Part shown: positions 24,110 through 35,400 of the stretch, one piece after another
Numbering within the stretch: position 1 is the stretch's first letter
How the letters are laid out: each line of letters begins with the position of its first letter
NCBI GenBank assembly: GCA_013398295.1
Contig: VZSF01002028.1
Location: forward strand, 881,948 to 945,947
Direction: 5' to 3'
From: Chionis minor
Lineage: Eukaryota; Chordata; Aves; Charadriiformes; Chionididae
DNA length: 64,000 nt
Position numbers and translations under genes: made by a program
Notes under the pieces: generated by a model
The model's input: the letters and a program-made list of their open reading frames with translations, nothing else
Databases searched by the model: none
What the model was told of the DNA's origin: nothing

Positions 24110-27100
24110 GGGCGGAAGAACTGAGGATGGGGCAGTGTGAATTCGGGGGGGGAGGGTGTGTGTGTGCACTGGAGAGGGGAGCGTGACAGAAGCCAGAATA
24201 GCAGAAGTGGAGATGACTTTCCTATAGAAGCGTTGAAAATGCGTTGGAGTACCTTCCAGAGGGTGCTAGGGTGGAAAAAAAGCTGTGTCATTCAGGAATG
24301 CTGTTCTTATATCCTCGCTGCGTGACAGAAATGCAGGCTTCCCCATTGGGTGATGTTTTTGTCATCTTGTACTGGGAGACGGATCTGCTGTATCTTAGGC
24401 TACAGAGCCTCCCGGGGTTTGTGCAAGCAGCATGTGATTTCTCCTGACCTCCAGGACTTAAAGCTGTTGGGTTAAGATGAGTTGATCTGTTTTTACTTTA
24501 AAAGAATGCGCCTAAATAGAAGGAGCCCCTCTGTTTTTCTTTAATCAAATAAAAAGTAGTTAAAAACTAACGCAAATCCTTAAATCTGCTTTAAACAATA
24601 GCAACTTATATCAGTGTGTGTAGGCAGGGATTTGAAACAACTGTTGGATTTAGATGAAGCCAAATGCAAACAGAAAACTAAACAGCAGTGGTTCTATTCT
24701 CTTCTCTTCTCTTCCCCCACCGGCAGTTCCCCCGCTGCCTGGACTTCTGGGCTTCGGGGACGGCTTCCTTCCCTCTCTAGCTTGTTAGAAAGGGTGGCTG
24801 CCACAAAACCGTACAGCTTGCTCCTAGGAGAAGGAATGGCTGTGTTAAAAGGCCCTTGCTAGCACAAGGTGTGAATGCAGAGCTGGCTTTTGCTGGGTAG
24901 TAATAGAATAATTAATGCTTTATGTGTAGTTTCCAGTCAATGTGCGATATGCATGTCTAGAGGAATTTGTTACTTGAATTCAATGGCTTTTATCCCAATT
25001 CCTGTTGCTCAAGTGTTTTCTTTCAGGAGTAGTGACTGTGCCTTGAGGGTTAAGGGCAGCTGGACCTGTGGCTCATGCAGGGCTGGATAAGAAGCCTCTG
25101 AAGGTGGCTGCTGGGGTGGCTCTGCCTTCCATAGGGTAAGGACTTTCAAGTCACTTGCCAGTAGCTGCTAGCACTTCATAAATGGTACCTTGGAATAAAC
25201 TGGCTAATATGTCTAGCTGTGCTGCATCTTTAAGGACAAGATGACTGCTGCTACTTCAGAGTGCTGTTTCTGAGTCTCTTCCACCGAAACAGTGCTCCTG
25301 TGCTGGGAATACTGACAGCCAAGCAGCAGGTTTTGGGCACTTACCAACCCTTTGCTGAAAGAATAGGCTTCTAGTAGCTGTAACAGGCTGAATAAAACTC
25401 TCTCGCCAATTAATGGGGTCAGATCTGCATATTCAATGTCAAGAATGTTCTGGAATTTACTTGGTCTCTGTAGTAGAACCAACTTTAAAGTTTTCTGCTG
25501 CTCGGGAGAGTGAAAGGGTCTGTCTGAACTTGTTTGCTCTGATAAGACATGGGGAAATTGAAGCCAGAGTTTTGAAATTGCTGTGATGGGATGCGGACTT
25601 GCCTTATCCTGGCCATAGCTCTGCATTTGTAATCTCTCTAGTTCAAGAGGAGGGGTATGTGTGTCTTTTTTATCCCCTCCACCCCTGTACATCCTAGGCA
25701 TGCGTTACCAAGCTCTGATGATAGCTGCAACTAGGGAAGAATGCAGGGGACTTTTCTATCTTTCACTATTGGCATCGTTTACATTAGGAAAAAGTTTGAG
25801 GGGTGTTCATGAAGAAAGAGGCTGATTTCTCGTATTAACACTAGATATTGAGAGTTACATACCTGCTGCCTCTCTTTCTCTATATGATGTAGGCTGCCTG
25901 CTGTCCCTGGAAGACTCTTCAGCTGAGGCTTTTATGGGCCAAGCTCTCTATAATTTATGGACATTAATTGTTGGAAAAAGCGTGAGGCTGACACAGGTTT
26001 TCATCGTGGATCTGCTTCCAGTGCATGGTCTTTGCTTCTTCCGTTTCTTGTACATATGAGGAGAAAATAGAAATGCAACCCGGTGAATTCTACTGTTCTG
26101 CTCATTTTCTCTGAAGTGGCTGAGCCCAGGAAAGGAGGGATGGATGTTGTCCTCTCGCAGGAGAAGAGCAAGAGCAGTAGCAGTCGTTTGGACTGCGGAT
26201 TGGTGTATGGGCCAGAGCAAATCTGTGCAAGGGTCTCTTATCTCGACAAAGCCCACTCTGGCCTCCCTGCTTGGCTTCATTTCCGAGCCGAGTGCTGATG
26301 GTGGTGGCGAATGCCCAACGTCCTTTAGTGACCCTTGCTGTTAAACAAAGGCGCTGTGCTTACTTGTTCTGAAAGCTGTTGTTTGGCTTGTTCCCTTCCT
26401 CTTCTATTCCTCCTTCAAACCAGCTCTGTGAGGGCAGTGCTATAACCCAAGCACAAAGTTGTTGTGGAGAAACTAAATGTTTCATCAGAACAACTTTAGG
26501 TTTACACCAAAACCACCACTGCCACCTTCCTTTCTGCTACCAAAAACAAAGCCTTGGTGCCTTGAGAACCTTCACAGAAAAGATCCTGGGTGCTCTGAAG
26601 CTAAATATGACACGACAATAGGAAATTTGTATCTTGGTAATGTTTATGCCTGTAATGCCCTGTGTTTAGTTGTGTGACCCCTTCACAAGTTCTTTCCTCC
26701 TCTGTTATTAGGAAAAATGGGCTTGGGAAGACAAACTGTGAGTTCCTGCAGCGATGTCTCAGTAGAAGAGGTATTGCTGACTTGCAAGAGATAATCTCCT
26801 GGTTGCAATTCATTTACAGGATCTTCCTCCTTTAAGTGAGGCTTAAGCTAATAGGGTGTACTTCATAATAGGGGCAGACTGATGCGTGGACAGTTATGGC
26901 AAATCAGCTGATAGGTAGTAATTTGCAAAGCAGCTGGAGTTGAATTGTATCTGCAAGCTTGAAATTCACTTGCTTTAAAAATAAATAAGCCTTTTGTCCC
27001 AGTAAGTTATTAAGCCTTCCTTCCCAGTCCTCTAAATCAGTGTGACACAAATGCTTCTAATGGTAAGATAAATCAAGACAGATGATTTATAGATAGATGA

Positions 27101-27618
27101 TTTAGGGCATGGATGTCTAGAGGAACCACCACCATGGGGAAGTAGTTAATGCAAGCTCTTTGTGTCCTTCTTTTAAAAAATGTAACAAAATAGTCTGTAT
27201 TTCGTGGCCAGAGAAGGCATGTGTCTCCTCACACAGCAATGGTAGCTCTTGCAGGAGCCACTGGAGAGCTGGTTGACTGGCTGGATTTCTGGTTGCCCGT
27301 GGCTTGGTCTGAACTCTTGTTGTTGTACCATAATTGAAACATACTGAGAAGGGATGGCGTTCCGCTGTTCGTTGTATGGATGCTATATGGAGAACTGGTG
27401 GCTGTGTGGAAAACATAGGTGAATGTTTACAGGGGAATTTTTTTAGTGGTTGCTGAGGATCATGACTACCCTGGCTACCTTTGTGGAGGCACACAGCTCT
27501 CCCCTTTCTGCAGAAAGTGCTGATGTGACCTCGGAGGGTGCTGTTAGCACTAAGCGGTGCGTTAGACAGCTTGCCTTTCAGCTTTAACTCTACCCTTTCT
27601 TGCTTGCTTTCTCTGCAG

Positions 27619-27730
27619 TGCTGGAATTGCTGTTGGCTTCTATGGGAATGGAGAGACCAGCGATGGCATTCACCGGCTGACGTACTCGCTACGCCATGCG
27701 AACCGCACTGTGGCGGGTGTCCAGGACCGG
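27619..27730 (+). CDS. TTYH3: TTYH3 exon 3
   Basis: Acceptor TTTCTCTGCAG ends at 27618; donor GTAAGT follows 27730. The exon enters in phase 2 (completing a Ser codon, residue 57 of the visible part) and leaves in phase 0, adding 37 residues. It finishes the second membrane helix (AGIAVGFYG) and begins the first extracellular segment (NGETSDGIHRLTYSLRHANRT). The sequon N-R-T at visible residue 85 corresponds to a known TTYH3 N-glycosylation site. Sequence conservation with mammalian TTYH3 is near complete as remembered, which supports orthology. Confidence 0.96.
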
Positions 27731-28367
27731 GTAAGTGCCAGAGGAGACACGCAAGCAAACGGGGAGTGTGGGGATGAGCAGACTTGCTCAGCACCTCTTC
27801 TCTTGAATCTGGCTGTGCCTGTTGTGTCTCTTCTTCTTTTTTGTTAGTCTCTGGGCTTAGAGATGTGCTAAAATTTCCATTAATGGAGCGGGCTTTCTTC
27901 AGCTCTTCTAAAAATATCAAAGCAAACACAGCTTGTTAAATGAAGTCTTCTCTTTGCTAGGTCTAAAAACAGCATCTGATCAGCACTCTTCCACACCCAG
28001 AAGAGGAGGCAGGCCAAAGCAGACAAGTCTCTTAGTAAAATCTATCATTTTAGTACAATCAGTTGTTGCTGTCTTGGCTCTAATTTCATGATATCGTTCA
28101 GCAACCCTGATGGCTGCAAAATGTGTACATGTGTTAAAGGCTCACCTGAGTTGCCATCACTGGACTACTTGCAAATGATCTACTTTATGTAGATGCTTAT
28201 AAGTTGCTTTTGAAGGGCTGGCAGTCTGAGCCTCTTAAGACAGAGGACGGGTAATCTGGAAGCTGTCTGTAACATCCTAGTAAGGATGAATCCTCTTTTA
28301 CTTCCTTGACTTCCTGCCCTTCAATTATTTTTTTTTTTTCCTTTTCTTTTTCTTTCCCATACTATAG
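27731..28367 (+). other. TTYH3: TTYH3 intron 3
   Basis: A phase-0 intron of 637 bases, ending in a long T/C tract and ACTATAG. No other feature is seen. Confidence 0.93.
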
Positions 28368-28588
28368 GTACTAGATACCGCCGTGGCCCTGAACCAAACA
28401 GTGGAACCGAACTTGCTCATCCTGGAGGAGATGTTCACAAAGCAGACAGACTACCTGCATGTTATCCAGAAACTGCAAGGTCTCTTGGATGATCTGGTCA
28501 GGCAAACAACTGAGATCCCCTTCTGGAAGAATGAAGAGCTGTCTCTGGAGGAGCTGGCAATTGAGATCGACCTCTATGACTGGTACAG
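28368..28588 (+). CDS. TTYH3: TTYH3 exon 4
   Basis: Acceptor CATACTATAG, donor GTGCGT. It encodes 73 residues in phase 0 and two bases of a split Arg codon. This is the bulk of the first extracellular segment: VLDTAVALNQT with a second sequon (N-Q-T, visible residue 103), then a helical, mostly charged stretch (EEMFTKQTDYLHVIQKLQGL), then IPFWKNEELSLEELA and IDLYDWY just before the third membrane helix. The DLYDWYR end is a strong family signature. The middle of this exon is where bird and mammalian TTYH3 differ most, so exact orthology here rests on the flanking motifs. Confidence 0.96.
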
Positions 28589-29365
28589 GTGCGTAGCATG
28601 CTGTAGCGTAGTGGTTTTAGTGTCTGTTTTGCAACAATGATGTGCGTGTTCTGGGTGGCGGAGCCAAAGGCTCTCTATATTGCTGCAGGTGCTCTTGGCC
28701 CACCCAGCTGACTTGTTTCTTACAGCAAACTGCATCCAGTTTGAATCAAAAGGCATGACGACAACATTTTTCTTAACTGAGTTTATTACCAGCTGAAGGG
28801 AAATTTACTCTTAATGTACAAAATCTGTAGCTTGTGTTCTAACACTGGGGAAAAAACCAGCCACAGAGATAGTTACGCCTGTGTCCTAGTAACTGCATTG
28901 TAGTTGTATGACGCATTAACCAAATCGAGTGGAAAACTGAACTAGTTCCATATGTTAACACCATACCCTTGCATTCCTTCTTATTAAATTTCTTCAGTAA
29001 AAGATTGCATCCAATGTATTCCACAAAAGAAAACTTCTATCCACACATGTGGAATAACTGAAGCATTTTCTAACAAATGTCTACGGTTCAAGAAGCTGCA
29101 ATGCCTGTTCTTCACCTGCTGGTGTCCAGTTGTGTTCTCGACAACAGTGTACCCTGGGCATGTTGTGTAAATGCTTTTACCTGCCTCAATTCCAGATGCG
29201 GAAAATATCCGGAGCTCTCTGGAGACTAATCAGTAGTGGTGCCTTTTACCTGAAGAAAAGGGCGGTGTTTTTCCCGGTAGTCACGCTACCTTCTTGGTCT
29301 GTGCATTTTATACACCATTTTCCTTTGCAGACCATGTGTTGTGGGGTTTTTTTTTTTTGCTGCAG
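28589..29365 (+). other. TTYH3: TTYH3 intron 4
   Basis: A phase-2 intron of 777 bases with a T-rich tract before TGCTGCAG. No additional exon or structured element is seen. Confidence 0.92.
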
Positions 29366-29461
29366 GTGGCTGGGATACCTGGGCCTGCTGCTGTTCCACG
29401 TCCTGATATGTTTGCTGGTGCTCTTTGGGCTCATTAGAAACTCCAGGGCCATTCTTATGGG
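29366..29461 (+). CDS. TTYH3: TTYH3 exon 5 (TM3)
   Basis: Acceptor TTTTTTGCTGCAG, donor GTAAGT. It completes the split Arg, adds 31 residues and leaves two bases of a Gly codon. The product is the third membrane helix, WLGYLGLLLFHVLICLLVLF, followed by the short cytosolic turn GLIRNSRAILM. Together with exon 6 it forms a hairpin of two helices joined by a short basic loop, as expected for the five-helix tweety fold. Confidence 0.96.
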
Positions 29462-32004
29462 GTAAGTCCAGACCCAGACGCAGTGCATAGAGGAAGGTCT
29501 GCTGAATGCAAGCGCCTGCTAGTTTAAACATCTAGATTTTTGTCCGTTGATTTCAAGGACTGATACTGAACAGCTTTAAATCTACCTCTCAATGTAGAGA
29601 GACTTTGTAGAGTGTAACTCTGTGGGTGGGATTAGGGCTATATGAGAGGGGTTTGCAGGAACGTTCTTGAGCTCTAAAATGCAATGGTACTGGTGCCCAT
29701 TGGTTTTGCATCAAAGACAAGGAACTCATCTGAGCAGTCTGCCTTTCTCTGGTTGCATTGGTAGCCTCTCTTTGCTGGGAGACAGTACTATGAACATCCT
29801 CCCTTAAATTTACAGGCTTTAAAAAATAATCTCCTTTTAATTCTCTACAGTTGTGAAGGCACGTATGTTAATGGATGATAAGCATTGCATGTGTCTGCAC
29901 GCCCTGGTAGCATGCCTTTTGTGTCACGATCTGCTCTTGTTTACCTTTGGCTGTCACACCTGAAGAAATGTCAAGCTGACAACAAGCAATGGTTTATACA
30001 ATTATGAGGAGGAGTCTTGTTGCCATGGTACTGCAATATTAATGCATGTCTATTTCTGAAAAGCCCTGCAAATGCTGCCATGCACAAGCCCCATTACAAG
30101 GGGAAAAAAAAATTCCTTTCCCTATCTTGTAGCTTGGTTTAGCTTGGCATATTTGGCAAAGATGCAAATATCATAAACACAGTAACAGTTCGACAACTGA
30201 CATGGCCAAGAGTTTATCCTGGTACATGGTGATGCCGTTAATAATTGGAATGCATATTTAGATTTATTAGTTGCCAGATGACTTCATACCTGGCAGGTTA
30301 TACAGACGAAAGTCCAAGTGTATGCACAGATGGTAAACCCAGGGTTTAAATTAGAATCTCATTCTCTGTTAGCCAGAAGTTCATATTAAGGCATTCCCCA
30401 AAGGGAGCACATGGCATAAAGAAGCAAGTGTGTCACAGCCAAGGAAGATGGTGAAATGCCAGTTTTGGATCTTTTAGCCAACCAATCAGTTACTGACCTA
30501 GTCATTTTCATTTCAAGTAAAACAATAAATGTGTCTTATTGATTACCATGCTCAGCTGGAGGCACCAAGTCGTGTTGTCCTTATGTCACAAAACCACAGA
30601 ACCTTGCTGATCCATGGCGGAGAATTTTTGCATCCATTTGGAAAAAACATAATAAAGTCTCTAGCCGTCTTATTGCAGAGTGGTGCACGGAGGTCAGTCT
30701 GGTGAAGCTCCATTACTTTTGCAAGATGACACACAGATCCGTTCACAGAATAGGGATTACTCAGAATTAAAATAAGTTTGCAAACTGAGGGATAAATCCT
30801 TTTTTTTTTTTTTTTCTTTCATGTAGGCCCATATATTTATTTTTTTAAAGCTCTAGTCTTCAGTGAGACAAATGAAGCAAAAGAGATACGGCCCTTCCTC
30901 ACAGATGCTTGCGCTGGGTTTGAATAAAGAGCATCTTGGTTTTGAACAGGTTTTTGGGTTGTTTTCTTGTGTTTCAAAACCTGAAGGAAAAAGCATCCCT
31001 TAGAGAGAGCAAGCCAGTGTCCCTTTGCTTTGGAGACAGGGATACATAAAACGAAACTGCTTATTAGTCTACGTCCTCATACCTGAGGGAGCTGAGGAGC
31101 ACTTTTGCCTGAGTATCTCTAGTACTCCTACTGACAGCAAAGGTGAAGAGCTAATGTTCTGGTTAGGGAAGTGCAAAAGCCTTTTCCATCAGCGTGTGGT
31201 AGCGGAATGTCACTGAGACCACTGCACTGTCATCCCTCTGCCTTGTGTCTGCCTTAATAGCAGGCACTTCCCACTATTTCTGTTGGTAATGAGGTCCATC
31301 TGTCAGAACATAACTTTTAAATCTGTGCGGAGATGCCGTCACGTGGCTGTGGTGGGCATCTAAACTGTTGCTCTGAGCTGTTTGCCTGCAGGTGACTCTC
31401 TCTCTTCTGGGGCTACATGGGATGCTTAGGTGCTGTTTGGACACGTGCAGCCTGGAGCCAAAGTCAGGTGTCCCAACACAGGCTGAGCCTTCCCTCCCGC
31501 TGTCTGTAGCCATGCACTGCTTACGCTTAAACTCATTTATTCTAGAAACACGGTGGATTTGACCAGTTTTGTGTCAGTATGTTTTGTGGGTTTTTTTAAT
31601 ATGAGCTATTTTCCTGCGAATATCTTTGGACTTAGAAAGTAAAGCTCAGCACGGGGGTAGTGGAGGCGATGGGATTGTAGTCATCCATCTGCCGATCTGC
31701 CTTTCCTACAGTTACTCCTGTGTCTTTGGCTTCCCTGCTAGAAGCAGGGTAAGATTTTTGCTTCCAGCCTCTTCTTCCTTCCCCTGCAGCCCCAGGGCCA
31801 GGTAATGTGGTAACCAACAACTGGACATAAATTTGTCTGGTTGCTGCTGTCCGTGACATGTAAAAGTGAATGGTTTATCTGAAGATAGCATGGTTGATAA
31901 CTTCTTGGGTTTGGCGATTGCTTTGGACTCCAAAGAATACATCTTGTGAAAGGATCTGCTTGAAATCGGAGCTCCTACATCTGCCATCTGTCTGTCTCCC
32001 ACAG
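29462..32004 (+). other. TTYH3: TTYH3 intron 5
   Basis: A phase-2 intron of 2543 bases. It has a T-run near 30799-30819 and AT-rich patches. I see no further exon, mobile element or RNA gene. The acceptor region is CTGTCTGTCTCCCACAG. Confidence 0.9.
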
Positions 32005-32077
32005 GGTGTGCTTGCTTGGGGTGTTTGCCCTGATTGTCAGCTGGGGATCCCTGGGTCTGGAGTTGGCTGTCGCTGTG
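32005..32077 (+). CDS. TTYH3: TTYH3 exon 6 (TM4)
   Basis: Acceptor TCTGTCTCCCACAG, donor GTAAGT. One base completes Gly 200; 24 further residues end in phase 0. The exon encodes the fourth membrane helix (VCLLGVFALIVSWGSLGLEL) running into AVAV at the outer face. The SWG(S/A)LGLELA word is a family hallmark. The exon is small (73 bases) but flanked by strong sites. Confidence 0.96.
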
Positions 32078-32422
32078 GTAAGTGGCTCCGATCCAAGTCC
32101 CGTTCACCCTTTCCTGCAGGTTTATCCGACAGGAGATGAATGTTACGCTGTGCCTGTTTTGTAGGGCATCTTGTTCTAAGTAGCTGTCCTAGCAATGTGC
32201 ATCTATGAAAAGCACAGAGCTCCTCCTTCCTCTGTAGCGTGGTGGGCCACTCCAGCGCTGCGGGGGTCGTGTAAAGCAGTGCTAGTGGGGATGACGATGA
32301 GAGACTTCAGCATCTGAAACACCCCAGTAGTAGAGGGTTCCCTGATGTTAACCTGGCTCAACTGCTCTGTGATACTAGTGTTCTTTGATATTCCTTTTCC
32401 CTTTTGTCTTGCATCTATCTAG
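32078..32422 (+). other. TTYH3: TTYH3 intron 6
   Basis: A phase-0 intron of 345 bases, ending TTGCATCTATCTAG. Nothing else is seen in it. Confidence 0.93.
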
Positions 32423-32498
32423 GGCTCCAGTGACTTCTGTATTAACCCTGATGCTTATGTCTCCAAAGTGGTTGAAGAGAAGGCAGTGCTTAGCGCTG
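32423..32498 (+). CDS. TTYH3: TTYH3 exon 7
   Basis: Acceptor GCATCTATCTAG, donor GTAAGT. It has 25 codons in phase 0 and one base of a split Asp codon. It opens the second extracellular domain with GSSDFCINPDAYVSKVVEE. The Cys (visible residue 230) is one of four conserved extracellular cysteines; in published tweety structures these form two disulfides. The DFC.NPD motif is highly conserved in the family. Confidence 0.96.
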
Positions 32499-35400
32499 GT
32501 AAGTGCCGGGACTGGCTTTGGCACGGGTACTGCGGCTCCAGCTGTCACACAGGAGCGTGGCAGTGCCTGAGAAGTTAAGGTGTTGTTTGGACCTGAGGAG
32601 CTTGCATACAGTCGGAAAAGCAGATGCATGTGGAGCTCTGAAAAACCAATGTTCTTCCCAAAGAAGCATTTATACGCTTGTCAGAAGTGCATGGGTATGC
32701 TTTTCTTTGTCAGAGCCCTCGGAATCTTTCTTCTGTCTTGGCCCTTAGGTGGGAATAACTGTTAGGATGGAACAGAAGTTCATGAATTATTTTTATTTGC
32801 TTTTAATATACTACTCTGGAACCTTGTTCTCCTCTCTAAGTGACAGAACTGTGGCAATAGCAGTGTGCAGTTTGAGTTGTCATTTTGGAAACTTGCTCTT
32901 GGGTCTGTATTACTGGATTTAGAATATTTATTTTTATATCTTATCAAGAAATATAATTTTTTTCTCTTAATGGTGGTTTTAAATAGGAGTCTCTTTAAAG
33001 CTAATTTAAAGCATAAATGAAAGGGAACAGCCACAGAGAAGTATGAATTTCCCTTTCCCCACTTCAGTGGCAGCCAGCTGAAGCACTGATGGATTTTGGG
33101 TTTGTGGCTCCTCATCTAGCCAAGGGATGGCTCCGATTTGGACCTCAGTGGTTTTCAGAACTGTGGTATAACAAAAAAGTGTTTGGGCGCCTGCCAGCGC
33201 ATAAGTGCTAAAAAGAGAAGTATTTTTCAGGACTGAGTTTGCTGCCTAGATAACAAAGTTAACTTTTCTTTTCTCCTGTCTTCTCTCCCCCTGATAGTTC
33301 CTCCCCCATATAGTTCTGTGTATGATAAAATGCAAATAAGCAGTGACACTGGTTTGCAAAAGGAGCCACTTCTGGTTTTCCTGGTTCTTATTTAGTGGAA
33401 TCGAAGAATCTTTGCCTTGTGTACAGAAGTTCTAGTGTATGGCCGTGTGCGTAGCCAAATGCTGCCTCTTACTGTGCAACTGATAAGGAAATTAGGTATG
33501 TAGCTATGGCTGAGGATGCTGGGGTTGGAAGCAATAAGCAATGCTTATGTCTGGAGGCAGAACATAGTATAAAAGATTATGTACAGTTGATACAACCGCC
33601 CTACAGCTTATTTTTGGAATGCCTTATTGATTTTCTGGGAAGGAGAGGATAGAGCCAGGGAGCTCTTTTTGTAACAAAGAAGTGCGGTAAGGGAAGAGGA
33701 TGAATGTTTAACACCACACAAGATGAAAATCCTCTCTTGGCTGTGAAGGTGATAAAGATGTGGCTTCAGGTACCAAGCTAGCCTCCTAGTTTTTCAAGGA
33801 GGCAAACAGGTCAGTGAGGCCAAGGGGAAATACCTGATGATAATGCCAGCTGTGTGCTGTAATAATTTGGTAACCCAAATCAGCTCTGGAGCACGTTTGA
33901 TTAGATTGACTCTGTGAAACTGAAGAAATGCCCCTTCATGCTGCCTCTCCGTTTCAGTTCTCCCTGTCTGCTTGGCTCCTGTAGTTTTTTGTTAATCAGT
34001 ATCATTCATTTAGAGGCTAACGGTGAGTGCAGGACTGACATTCCTGTCCTTCCTCCTGTTTCCCCTGGCAGGGACAGTCATCTCCCCCGGGTGAAATCAG
34101 GCTCTGTTCTGGCAGTGCCGCCAGCTATAACAGTTGTTAAGGCTCCATAAATAACAGTGAATGGGTCTAAGCGAAACACTGAAGAGGAGGAAGAGCAGGT
34201 GTTGTCACAGGCTTGAGTTGGAAGGGTGGCCCCTTCTGTGGGTTGCTGGTGTGTCAGCTCCCTGCTGTTAGGCAGCCGTTGAGTGTTTGTGAGCGCCTCT
34301 TCCTTTTTTCAGAAGGAAATCAGTCTAACTTCTGAGCCTGCCATGGTGCTAGGCAGCTGGTTGGGAGACGGCTGAATGTTCTGCCTTCCCACATGGTTTT
34401 TCACTGCTGTGTTGTAGTTCATGATCAGGAAGCTACGGAAATAGCTCTTGGTCCCTGATGTTGGGAGCATCCTGGGTACCTGAGCAGAAAGGGACATCAC
34501 AACATGAGGACTGCAGCATGGCACTGCTCAGTGTCACTTTAATCACAGTATCGTCTCCTTAGAAACATCTTTAAAAGTCTGCAATAAGTGTTGGTATCCC
34601 TCAATACGCTTGACTGTAAATTGTAGCGGCTGCTTTGTGATCTGTTGAGCCATGTACACAATGAGAGCGGTGAGCTCAAGGAGCCGGGGCAGGCAGCTGG
34701 GAGCCAGCATCAATGCTGTCCTCTGGGAGGAAGCTGCCCTGTTTGAAGGCTCCCGGGAATCTCCACACTCTGGTCTGCTGCCTCTGCCCTGCGGGTGATG
34801 CTCTCTGACATTAACAGCAGTGTAGATGCTGTTCAGGTGGCTCCAGCTAGCTTCACCACAGCCTGCCTGACCATGCATTTCTGCCCTTCAGGAAAGAGAT
34901 GACTAAGGGTGTGAGTGGGTGGGTGGGCTCGGCCAGTCCACAGAAGAACAATCCATTGGGAGTTAGCATATATGTAGGAATCACCTTTACCTTGGAATGA
35001 CTTAAGCTGAACTTGGGCTGAGAGGATGCTTGTGTTCTCAGTCTTCTGTTGGTGTCAGCTTTTGGCTAGTGCTGGTGTATGGCATATTAGGCTAGGTGCT
35101 GCCATCTATTATTAAGAATATAAGAATAACCAACAAGTAATCTTAAGAATCTTTGTAGTGCTGGGTCAGTCTTTCCCTTTAATCGCTACTTTTAGTTGTT
35201 TTTTAAAATATAATATGTTGTAATATTCCCAGCCCTATGCTCTGGCATTCAGACTAGCCATCTAGGCTTGTATATTTGCAATCCTTTTTTGTTGATGGTG
35301 GTTACAGGAGTTTTTCATAGAAAAATAGCTGTGGTGGATACTGGGCAACTAGTATGTTAATACTCCTGCTTGTGTATTAATTGCTGTTTGGAAATCTAAA

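Larger units (their letters stand above)
20309..27618 (+). other. TTYH3: TTYH3 intron 2
   Basis: A phase-2 intron of 7310 bases. It contains a compact CpG islet at 22159-22345 and a perfect 15-base tandem duplication at 24080-24109. There are also short simple repeats, such as a TCTCT run at 24696-24715. I found no convincing additional exon or RNA gene in the remainder. Confidence 0.85.

Noticed and set aside
24690..24780. Strong-looking acceptor after a TCTCT run followed by GC-rich sequence
   Set aside because: The tract is a simple repeat. No downstream donor or phase-compatible frame with family resemblance.
27117..27929. 270-codon open frame on the minus strand across exon 3
   Set aside because: It is antisense to a well-supported exon and has no recognisable family. 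Such lengths occur by chance in 64 kb of both strands.
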